In this document: piece by piece, positions 1 through 6,054 of the stretch
Layout of the letters: every line of letters starts with the position of its first letter
Position numbering within the stretch: position 1 is the first letter of the stretch
Program-made: the position numbers and the translations under genes
The notes under the pieces: model-generated
The model's input: the letters and a program-made list of their open reading frames with translations, nothing else
Told to the model about the DNA's origin: nothing
Databases searched by the model: none
Assembly: GCA_945903885.1 (NCBI GenBank)
Contig: CAMDPB010000045.1
Span: 1 to 7,635 of the forward strand
Reading direction: 5' to 3'
DNA: 7,635 nt
Origin: Candidatus Finniella inopinata
GTDB taxonomy: Bacteria; Pseudomonadota; Alphaproteobacteria; Paracaedibacterales; CAITNM01

Positions 1-236
1 AGTTTTGTTTCAAGTCTTTCAAGTAACGCAAATGCATCAGCAGTGGCGCCTGCAAAACCTGCAAGAACTCTTCCGCCGCCAATACGACGAATTTTTCTGG
101 CTTTACCTTTCATAATTTGAGCGCCCAGAGTTACTTGACCGTCGCCTGCCATAACAACGTGATTTTCTCGTCTAATCGCAACAATGGTAGTGCCATAAAG
201 TGTCTGTGAATTATGAGAAAGCATATCTTGCACCAT
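1..236 (-). CDS. hslV: ATP-dependent protease HslUV, peptidase subunit HslV (5' part, cut by window edge)
   Basis: HslV is the threonine peptidase of the cytoplasmic HslUV (ClpQY) complex; it forms a double hexamer that degrades proteins unfolded by the ATPase HslU. The 78 codons present translate to a recognisable HslV N-terminus: TTIVAIRR, HVVMAGDGQVTLG, a K/R-rich KGKARKIRRI stretch and VLAGFAGATADAFALLERLE. The nucleophile should be Thr16 (first T of GTTIV), so a 15-residue propeptide would be removed, unlike E. coli, where the Thr follows Met1 directly. The ATG at 236 is the first start after an in-frame stop at 255-257; no good Shine-Dalgarno is visible, and a second ATG four codons in (Met5) is possible. 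The gene lies 51 bases after the symporter gene on the same strand. The rest, and probably hslU, lie beyond base 1. Identification is firm; the exact start is not. Confidence 0.95.
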   Translation of the reverse strand, partial: MVQDMLSHNSQTLYGTTIVAIRRENHVVMAGDGQVTLGAQIMKGKARKIRRIGGGRVLAGFAGATADAFALLERLETK

Positions 237-287
237 TACTTTTTGAGCATCAATTTAGTGTACACGCTATCATAATCCCCAACGCAT

Positions 288-1670
288 TTATACTGGCTTT
301 CTTGAAAAGCTTGGCATCGGTCGATATAAGAAAAAAACGACAAAATTTGCAAGAATCCCCCAAATACTTACTTCGAAGTATGCAGAGTGTCTCAAAGAAA
401 GAAGGCGGATAATAGTTACAACCGCAATGCCCGTGGCTGCACTGTATAGAAAGGCTTCTTTAGGGCGTTTGACACCCATTACACCAGCCACGAAAGGAAC
501 TAAAACAACAGGAGTCCAGAACATATACGCTTCAAGCAAAATATCAATCGCGCTCTCTAATGATAATGTGAAAAGTAAACCAGAGACCGCAACAAAATAG
601 GTTGAGTATTTAGAAATTAATAATTTTTGCACCTCTGTCAAGCGTGGCATCATAGGGGTTAACACGTCATGTGTGATTGAAACAGATGCTGCGTTTAAAA
701 ATGAATCTGCGGATGATAGAATAATCGCCATCATGCCAGCAACCGCAAATCCTTTTAGGCCGATGGGCATTACTTCTAGAACTACATACGGCAATGCAAG
801 GTTAGGGTTCAAATCGGGGCTCATCACTAAGGCAATAACACCAATCAAACCAATCATTAAGAAAAATGGAATAGAAAGAATACCGCTAGCCATATTACCA
901 CGAATGGTATGCTTAATGGTTTTACCAATCAATAAACGTTGAACATAAGGTGGCACTAATGTTTCGCCAAAGAAAAAGCTTAAAAAAACAAGGGCAATAG
1001 AAGAATAAGGAACATTATTAGAAAAATTCACAGTGCTATAAAAATACAATTTATCAAATCCACCTATAGCTTCAACGCCAAAGAAAAACACCAAGGGCAA
1101 TGAAACCATTAATACGCAAAAATGCAAAGTGTCATTTGCAACAACTGCACGCATGCCGCCAGATCCTGAATATGCCATTACTATTAGTGCACAAATGAAA
1201 GCTCCAAGTTGTGAAGAAATTCCTAAAAGTACATTACAAATATGTCCAAACGCCATCAATTGCGCACCTAAAATCCCGGCGCAGACTAAGAATGCTGATA
1301 CACCAGTGAAGACTTTTGCTCTTCTTCCATACAACTGCCCCATTATGTCACCAACAGAGTAGGCCGTTGGAAAGTTAACCATTTGTGGTGCAATAAACTT
1401 AGCAACCAAAATCTCTTTTAAACTAAACCCCCATAAAGCAATTACATAGATAAGCCCCAAAGTATAAGCTTTCTCAGCAAGTCCTGTGGTAAAGCCACCA
1501 CCTATGAATGATGATGCTAAAGTTGCTGTGATAAAAAAACTAGTGTACTGACGTCCGCCAGTTGCGAAATCATCAAGAGTTTTTACCTTTTTAGCAGACA
1601 TCCAGCCAATAGAAATAATTGCTACAACATATAGGACCAGAATACCTAGATCAATATTGGATAAACTCAC
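288..1670 (-). CDS. sodium:solute symporter family permease
   Basis: This is a 460-residue integral inner-membrane protein of the sodium:solute symporter (SSS, PutP/SGLT-like) family, which couples Na+ entry to uptake of a small organic solute. Nearly the whole length is hydrophobic, consistent with about 12-13 membrane helices. Family features seen are the first-helix region ATLASSFIGGGFTTG with the following AEKAYTLGL (about residues 49-72), GGMRAVVANDTLHF (171-184), and the Na+-site helix SSADSFLNAASVS (319-331), where family members place Na+-coordinating Ser residues. Length is at the short end of the usual range but no domain is missing. The start is GTG at 1670, the only plausible start after an in-frame stop at 1701-1703; the Shine-Dalgarno is weak. 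The substrate cannot be told from sequence; proline, pantothenate or another metabolite are all possible. In a host-associated bacterium it would serve nutrient uptake. Confidence 0.9.
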   Translation of the reverse strand: MSLSNIDLGILVLYVVAIISIGWMSAKKVKTLDDFATGGRQYTSFFITATLASSFIGGGFTTGLAEKAYTLGLIYVIALWGFSLKEILVAKFIAPQMVNFPTAYSVGDIMGQLYGRRAKVFTGVSAFLVCAGILGAQLMAFGHICNVLLGISSQLGAFICALIVMAYSGSGGMRAVVANDTLHFCVLMVSLPLVFFFGVEAIGGFDKLYFYSTVNFSNNVPYSSIALVFLSFFFGETLVPPYVQRLLIGKTIKHTIRGNMASGILSIPFFLMIGLIGVIALVMSPDLNPNLALPYVVLEVMPIGLKGFAVAGMMAIILSSADSFLNAASVSITHDVLTPMMPRLTEVQKLLISKYSTYFVAVSGLLFTLSLESAIDILLEAYMFWTPVVLVPFVAGVMGVKRPKEAFLYSAATGIAVVTIIRLLSLRHSAYFEVSIWGILANFVVFFLYRPMPSFSRKPV

Positions 1671-1780
1671 TTTAGCAACATCGGTTTTAAAATTTAGATA
1701 CTATATAAGGGAGCAGATTGAATTAAATTATTCAAGTCAGAAAATTAATAAAGAGTAGCCTAGATAAGCTGTTTACGTTT
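1671..1780. other. AT-rich intergenic stretch upstream of the symporter gene
   Basis: This is noncoding DNA between the transposase remnant and the GTG of the symporter gene. It is very AT-rich and must hold the symporter's promoter if that gene has its own, but no -35/-10 pair stands out. TATATAGTAT-like bases near 1700-1706 could be a -10 element, with no convincing -35 at 16-18 bases. A motif read on the minus strand at about 1755-1771 (CAGCTTATCTAGGCTAC) lies just after the transposase-like stop codon, where an insertion-sequence end would be expected, but I found no inverted partner for it in the window. Confidence 0.35.
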
Positions 1781-1912
1781 CTATAATTTAAGCAAGATGA
1801 CTTGCTTAGTCACAGGAGCAACATCAAATCTAAATTCGTATTCCATTAAGAAAAGGGGAAAATGCTGCTGAGGAATACTATTGTATTTCCTAAGTGACGA
1901 TAATAGTTGCTC
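1781..1912 (-). pseudogene. decayed C-terminus of an IS1016/IS1595-type transposase
   Basis: An open minus-strand frame ending with TAG at 1781-1783 encodes LRKYNSIPQQHFPLFLMEYE followed by FRFDVAPVTKQVILLKL. This resembles the C-terminal end of IS1016/IS1595 (ISXO2-like) DDE transposases as I recall them, with RKYNG-I-----F-LFLKE-E-RFN and a lysine-rich end. The catalytic DDE core is absent. The frame stays open to a TGA at 1985-1987, but residues upstream of about 1912, including QGKTCCSAKTT, do not look like the family, and no normal start is present. The stretch between TE and LRKYN is shorter than the usual ENFW---KR-LRKYN, suggesting a deletion. The remnant begins just downstream of the stop of the PARG-like gene, so it could mark an insertion or rearrangement that brought that gene in. 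The family call is from memory of the motif, not a search. Confidence 0.6.
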
Positions 1913-1977
1913 AGTAGTCTTTGCACTACAACAGGTTTTGCCTTGAGCGTGCGGCAGTTGTCTTCTATAAATGACAG

Positions 1978-3315
1978 TTAGGACTCAGAATCTCTCTCCT
2001 GCTCTATCAGTGCTTTTGACGCCAGCATCTTTCGGCCAAATATAGCAATCCGCGGGTTTGTTGATTCAGGTTCCAAGTAAGTGAATACTACCCTTGCAAT
2101 GCGTTTATTAAACTTGCGCAGACAATTGATGTAAGCATCAGCAACCACATCTCCATTATTCGGAAAAATACCCAGACCAAAGTTCCCGGTAATCAAAGTA
2201 TCATGACCATTTATAATTGCCATGATAAACTGATGTTCAACAATTTTATTAATCAGTTCCCGGTAGTCGGCAACTGCACGACTATCAGTAGCTGAGGGTG
2301 CTGCGACTGATGGAGCAGCTGAAAAAATTAGACCTATAGGGTAACCTTGAGGATGAGCTAGTTTAAAAGAAGCACGAGTCGTACCAGTCGTCCGCACAAT
2401 CTTTATTCCGCTCGCATAAACGCCACCTGTCTGATCAAAAGGCCAAAACGAATCTTTTTGAGCACCTAGTTTGTCCGTTAGATCAGTACAGCGAAAAATG
2501 CACACTTCTTGATTGTTGGGCAGGGCGTCATCATTTGGTCGTTTGCCGAAATGAATAGGGTGTGTGTTAGCAAACACCACCACTGCGGGGTTATCGTACT
2601 TTACTGCGGCCTCAATACTACCAATTTTCGTTTTCGCGTGCTCAATCACAATCTCTGTGTGGTCGCATTTTTCCGGAAAATCTGTACTATTAGCATTAAG
2701 TTCAGAATCCACGTATCGTTTAGCTATTGCCTGACCAGCTGGACTGGTGCTTACCAGAGTCACTGGAGCGGTAGGTATGACCAAGGCAATTGGATCAGTT
2801 TTGCCAGCTGGGGCAAACGAGGAATTCACGGCATCCACATGACCGCGAACGCTGCCAGCAGATCCTGTGGTTCTAAAATGCGCTTCGGATAGCGGGGCGC
2901 TGGTGAAGTGTTGGCTAAGTTCGGTAACTGCATCACGATAAGTAGTTAATTCATCAACTTTCAGGCGAATATTCACCACGCCATTTTTAAAGCCATTACC
3001 CAGCATAATGCCTGCGGTTAATTTCACCACAAACTCTTTTGTGCTGCCACAACAGGATTGATTATAAACAGACAACAGTTCTTCTGCTAAAGGATTAGTA
3101 GTGCCAGCACTCGGTCTAAGCCATTGCTTTGCCTGATTTAAAATGGCAATCGCATCCCAATCTGTACGCGCCTGACTTTTCCATTCCTCTATCTTGGGGG
3201 CGATGGCTTCGCGCACTGCCCTCACTTGTTGATCGTTTAATGGCTCAACAGCAAATGCTTGCCATCTTGATAGACAAGTTAAGATTAGCAAAAATGCTTG
3301 GAAAAATTTGCGCAT
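1978..3315 (-). CDS. exported protein with a divergent PARG-like (DUF2263/TIGR02452) C-terminal domain
   Basis: From the ATG at 3315 this is a 445-residue protein. Residues 1-22 form a signal peptide: basic MRK, a hydrophobic FFQAFLLILTCL core, and a likely AFA|VEP cleavage. A longer frame from a TTG at 3375 or ATG at 3342 would bury the signal, so 3315, preceded by a weak GAAAGA, is preferred. Residues 23-217 are unrecognised. Residues about 218-420 follow the order of the microbial PARG fold, which hydrolyses poly(ADP-ribose): TEIVIEHAKT, AVVVFANTHP, NNQEVCIFRCTDL (268-280) in place of QEE-L-RRS-L, TGGVYASGIKIVR, GLIFSAAPSV, and GHDTLITGNFGLGIFPNNGD followed by VADAY. The GGG loop before QEE is absent (HPIHFGKRPNDD) and the second Glu is Val271, so hydrolysis may be lost while ADP-ribose binding could remain. 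By eye the gene is more GC-rich (sampled lines about 43-53%) than the atpF and symporter genes. It lies 177 bases after murF, with no clear promoter or terminator. The domain call is from remembered motifs and is tentative. Confidence 0.6.
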   Translation of the reverse strand: MRKFFQAFLLILTCLSRWQAFAVEPLNDQQVRAVREAIAPKIEEWKSQARTDWDAIAILNQAKQWLRPSAGTTNPLAEELLSVYNQSCCGSTKEFVVKLTAGIMLGNGFKNGVVNIRLKVDELTTYRDAVTELSQHFTSAPLSEAHFRTTGSAGSVRGHVDAVNSSFAPAGKTDPIALVIPTAPVTLVSTSPAGQAIAKRYVDSELNANSTDFPEKCDHTEIVIEHAKTKIGSIEAAVKYDNPAVVVFANTHPIHFGKRPNDDALPNNQEVCIFRCTDLTDKLGAQKDSFWPFDQTGGVYASGIKIVRTTGTTRASFKLAHPQGYPIGLIFSAAPSVAAPSATDSRAVADYRELINKIVEHQFIMAIINGHDTLITGNFGLGIFPNNGDVVADAYINCLRKFNKRIARVVFTYLEPESTNPRIAIFGRKMLASKALIEQERDSES

Positions 3316-3492
3316 GACAATTCTTTCATGGATTATCTTCATGATGATCTTTACATATATCACAAAAACCGGCAAAATAAAAGATTTTTGATCTGTCGGA
3401 TGGTGAGGGCGGGAAGAATTTTTTTTACTAATGTGGCAAGATGCCTAAAGAAATAGTATTTTTTATTCGAGTGTCAGGTGATTTACTTTGCG

Positions 3493-4896
3493 CTACGCAA
3501 CTGCTTTTAGTTGATTTCTTAGGTGCATTACAAGTTCTGGAAGGCGCTGAGACAAAGAGCCTTTTAAGAAAATGCTCTCTTTACCTTCTAATGTATGAAT
3601 AAATCGTTCCTTAAGCTCATCAATAGTTTCAAACCAAAGACCACGCTTTTCTTTGTTAATAGTATCAAAAAGGCATTTTGCATTTGTGCCAATCACATGA
3701 ACACAATCAATAGGCAGAGTATTAAGAAAGTTTCCTATTTCAATATGGTACATATCACTTTCTTTGCCTAATTCGCCCATTTGACCAATTACAGCAATTT
3801 TTCTTCCTTCATGGTGCATAGAACAAAAGGATTTTAGGCCAGCAGTCATAGATGCTGGATTTGCGTTATAAGCATCGTCATAAACAAAAATAGTTTGACC
3901 ATTTGTTAGTTGTAAATTTAGCATTTGCCCGCGTCCTGTGACCGGCTGCACTTTTGCTAGTTGCTGCATAACTTGCCCAAGGTCTAGTCCAAGTATTTCT
4001 GCGGTAAGCAGTGCGTATAAGCTGTTGAATGCATAGTGCTCACCTGGGAATTGCAAAGGATATGCTACAATTTTTCCAAAAATTTCCGCCGTAATTAATG
4101 AACGCTTTCCCTGCTGCATGGGTTGGTAATGCAGTAGCCTTGCATCTAACCCAGCCTTGCGCCCCACTGTAAATATATTTTTAACCCCATAATTTTTTGC
4201 GTTATCTCTCATGCGTTCAAACAAGGGGTGATCACCGTGTAATAGTGCTTTTCCATTTTGGTTTAGTCCTGCGAAAATATCACATTTTTCATCAGCAATA
4301 TCCTCAAGAGATCCCATGTTTCCGATATGTGACGGAGCAATAGTTGTAATGATTGCAATGTCAGGTTCAACCATTCTTGAAAGAGGGGCAATTTCACCTT
4401 TGTGATTCATGCCGACTTCAAATACTCCAAACTCACTATCTTGTCGTAATAGGGCTAAGCTTAACGGCACACCGAGATGATTATTGTAACTAGCTTTAGA
4501 ATAAATTGTTGGGCCAAAGTGATGCAGGGTTGAGCGTAGCATTTCTTTGGTTGTTGTTTTTCCCACACTTCCTGTGACAGCAATAGCCTTTAGTTTTGGC
4601 GCTGTTGATCTGCCATAAACCCCAAGATCTTCAAGTGCTTTCTGAGTATTGTTAACATAAATGAGTTTATCTTGATCATTAGTGTTCTCAGGAGCACGCT
4701 CGACAATAGCGCAAGCAGCGCCTTTATCAAGTGCTTGACGCACAAAATTATGACCGTCTTGTGTTCCTGCAAGGGCAATAAAGATATCGCCATGTTGTAA
4801 TTGACGACTATCAACACACAAAGTATGTGCTGTAACAGGAAAAGAAATATTAAGTTCTAAAGCATTTTTCAGAGTTTCATTATTCCAACGAGTCAT
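3493..4896 (-). CDS. murF: UDP-N-acetylmuramoyl-tripeptide--D-alanyl-D-alanine ligase MurF
   Basis: MurF is the cytoplasmic ATP-dependent ligase that adds D-Ala-D-Ala to UDP-MurNAc-tripeptide, completing the soluble peptidoglycan pentapeptide precursor. The 467-residue length is normal. The N-terminal substrate domain has VDSRQLQHGDIFIAL (28-42). The central Mur ligase domain has the P-loop TGSVGKTTTKEML (108-120), YNNHLGVPLSLALL (137-150), FEVGMNHKGEI (159-169) with the conserved Glu and His, and ITTIAPSHIGNMGS. The C-terminal domain has FVYDDAYNANPASM (337-350) and VIGQMGELG (369-377). The ATG overlaps the atpF stop (ATGA, 4893-4896) and there is no strong Shine-Dalgarno, so translation is probably coupled to atpF. 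murF normally sits in the dcw cell-division cluster, so its place at the end of an F0 operon is unusual. All key motifs are intact and it should be functional. Confidence 0.96.
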   Translation of the reverse strand: MTRWNNETLKNALELNISFPVTAHTLCVDSRQLQHGDIFIALAGTQDGHNFVRQALDKGAACAIVERAPENTNDQDKLIYVNNTQKALEDLGVYGRSTAPKLKAIAVTGSVGKTTTKEMLRSTLHHFGPTIYSKASYNNHLGVPLSLALLRQDSEFGVFEVGMNHKGEIAPLSRMVEPDIAIITTIAPSHIGNMGSLEDIADEKCDIFAGLNQNGKALLHGDHPLFERMRDNAKNYGVKNIFTVGRKAGLDARLLHYQPMQQGKRSLITAEIFGKIVAYPLQFPGEHYAFNSLYALLTAEILGLDLGQVMQQLAKVQPVTGRGQMLNLQLTNGQTIFVYDDAYNANPASMTAGLKSFCSMHHEGRKIAVIGQMGELGKESDMYHIEIGNFLNTLPIDCVHVIGTNAKCLFDTINKEKRGLWFETIDELKERFIHTLEGKESIFLKGSLSQRLPELVMHLRNQLKAVA

Positions 4897-5372
4897 GACT
4901 GCAAACTACAACCTTCTTTATGCGCTCCCAACAGTGATACCATATATTCATCGTCAAATGATGGATTTTTTTTAAGCTCCATTTTAACGCGGTCTAAAAT
5001 TTCCTCAGCACACCTTACTTGCAGGGTTTTTCGCTGTTGTCGCTGCATTCTATGGACGATTTGTTGGAAGCTTTTCTGACGATAGGCGTACTGAACGTCT
5101 AGTTCTGTATGTAGTTTGATTTTTAAGAAATCAAGCTTTTGAGATGCAGATGTTTTAAGCTCTTCTATTTCTTCATGTAAATGTTGCAATCGCTCTTGGT
5201 ATAACGTTCTTAATTTTTCATGCTCTGAGATGCTAGTTTTTTTTTGAAAAAATTCATTTTTAATGTTAGCAATATGCTGATCCAAAAGCTCAATAATGCT
5301 TGGCCAGAATTTTTTTATAAATATAAAACCGAACACACAAAAACTGATGAGAATAAAAAAACTAGCGTCCAT
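4893..5372 (-). CDS. atpF: ATP synthase F0 subunit b
   Basis: Subunit b is half of the peripheral stalk that holds F1 still against the rotating c ring. The protein is 159 residues, typical of the family. It has one N-terminal membrane segment (about residues 4-20, FFILISFCVFGFIFIKK) followed by a long charged, coiled-coil-type helix rich in Glu, Lys and Gln, and a short C-terminal part ending near ILDRVKMELKKN. Its start overlaps the end of the b' gene by 11 bases, and its stop overlaps the murF start, so it is translated within a coupled operon. Two A tracts occur in the coding strand, of nine bases (5237-5245) and eight bases (4966-4973), which are candidates for polymerase slippage. The assignment to b rather than b' rests on gene order and on the neighbour having the b'-type N-terminus. 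Confidence 0.9.
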   Translation of the reverse strand: MDASFFILISFCVFGFIFIKKFWPSIIELLDQHIANIKNEFFQKKTSISEHEKLRTLYQERLQHLHEEIEELKTSASQKLDFLKIKLHTELDVQYAYRQKSFQQIVHRMQRQQRKTLQVRCAEEILDRVKMELKKNPSFDDEYMVSLLGAHKEGCSLQS

Positions 5373-5805
5373 TTTTCATGCCTAATTTTGTTAATATTTG
5401 AGTGACGGCTTCATCAACAATGTCTTTGTAAGTTTCCTCAAAATCAATATGTTGCTGTTTATAACTACCATGCAACGACTTCAATTCTTGCTGAATTTCT
5501 CTTTCTAAGCTCTGCAGACGATTTTCTTGAGTTTCACGTATTTTTTCTAAGCTCTCATCGATATAATTTTGGGTGTCTGTTAGCGCAATTTCTTTTTTTT
5601 GGTCGTAGGATTTTTGCAATTGCATCGTTGTCTCTGACAAGATTTGAATCTGATGATCTGCTTGTTTTGTAGCATCAAAACGCTTTTGAAAAATGCTTGA
5701 TAATTTAGGCAAAAATACACCAATAAAAACCCCAAACATTATTGAAAAAATAATGATCAGCCAAAATATTTGGGAAGTATAAGTGCTTATATCAAGCTGA
5801 GGCAT
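5362..5805 (-). CDS. atpF2: ATP synthase F0 subunit b' (second b-type subunit)
   Basis: b' pairs with b as a heterodimeric peripheral stalk in alphaproteobacteria, cyanobacteria and plastids. The 147-residue protein begins MPQLDISTYTSQIFWLIIIF, close to the MPQ(L/F)D---F-SQ-FWL motif typical of alphaproteobacterial b'. One membrane helix (about residues 12-33) is followed by a long charged coiled-coil region with many Gln, Glu and Lys, through about residue 130. The gene starts three bases after the atpE stop and overlaps atpF by 11 bases. No Shine-Dalgarno is obvious, so expression probably depends on read-through from atpE. An eight-base A tract (5593-5600) lies inside the gene. A b/b' pair rather than one b gene is a good indicator of an alphaproteobacterium-type operon. 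Confidence 0.92.
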   Translation of the reverse strand: MPQLDISTYTSQIFWLIIIFSIMFGVFIGVFLPKLSSIFQKRFDATKQADHQIQILSETTMQLQKSYDQKKEIALTDTQNYIDESLEKIRETQENRLQSLEREIQQELKSLHGSYKQQHIDFEETYKDIVDEAVTQILTKLGMKNGR

Positions 5806-5808
5806 GGC

Positions 5809-6036
5809 TTAGAATGCAAACAACATGGTCATGGCGGTGCCAAGTGCAAAAAGCATAATTGCTTCGGTAAGCGCTGCACCAATTAATCCTGCGCGAAAAA
5901 TTTCATCTTTTGCTTCAGGGTTGCGCGCAATACCTGTTACTATTCCATTGAAAATATTTCCTAAACCAATACCAGCTCCAAGACCTGCAGTCATTGCCAG
6001 ACCGGCACCAATCATTTTTGCTGCAGCGATTTCCAT
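5809..6036 (-). CDS. atpE: ATP synthase F0 subunit c
   Basis: Subunit c forms the membrane rotor ring that carries ions through F0. The 75-residue protein is a hairpin of two helices: a glycine-rich first helix (GLGAGIGLGN, 18-27), the polar loop RNPEAK (38-43), and a second helix with the essential carboxylate Glu58 in LTEAIMLFAL. Glu58 is followed by Ala, and the first-helix position where Na+-binding rings have Gln carries Leu. The ring is therefore predicted to use protons, not Na+. A strong AAGGAG Shine-Dalgarno lies six bases upstream of the ATG, unlike the other genes of the operon. This agrees with c being needed in about 8-15 copies per complex. It lies 18 bases after atpB and three before b'. 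Confidence 0.97.
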   Translation of the reverse strand: MEIAAAKMIGAGLAMTAGLGAGIGLGNIFNGIVTGIARNPEAKDEIFRAGLIGAALTEAIMLFALGTAMTMLFAF

Positions 6037-6040
6037 AACG

Positions 6041-6048
6041 TTCTCCTT
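6041..6048 (-). promoter_or_regulatory. strong Shine-Dalgarno for atpE
   Basis: The minus strand reads AAGGAGAA (core AAGGAG at 6043-6048), with six bases between the core GGAG and the atpE ATG at 6036. It is the only near-consensus ribosome-binding site in the operon; atpI, atpB, b', b and murF start by overlap or after weak sites. It probably boosts c-subunit synthesis relative to the other F0 subunits. Confidence 0.85.
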
Positions 6049-6054
6049 AAATTT

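Noticed and set aside
258..265. palindrome GTGTACAC upstream of hslV
   Set aside because: An eight-base perfect palindrome is common by chance and there is no second copy or promoter context to support an operator.
1871..1891. small inverted repeat (AGGAATAC with GTATTTCCT)
   Set aside because: It lies inside the transposase-like coding remnant, needs a one-base bulge, and has no T tract, so it is likely incidental.
2509..2892. 127-codon plus-strand open frame inside the PARG-like gene
   Set aside because: It lies wholly antisense to a gene with a signal peptide and recognisable motifs; its translation has no domain-like pattern and is rich in Cys, His and Ser typical of a shadow frame.
3376..3492. 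possible terminator after murF (GGCATCTTGCC on the minus strand, T/A tracts nearby)
   Set aside because: The stem is only four pairs and no T tract follows directly on the minus strand, so it is too weak to call.
4590..4817. 75-codon minus-strand open frame within murF
   Set aside because: It is a second frame of the same strand inside an intact MurF sequence and has no support.
5809..6036. Na+-dependent c ring
   Set aside because: The residues expected for Na+ binding (Gln in helix 1 and Ser after the Glu) are Leu and Ala here, so a proton ring is more likely.
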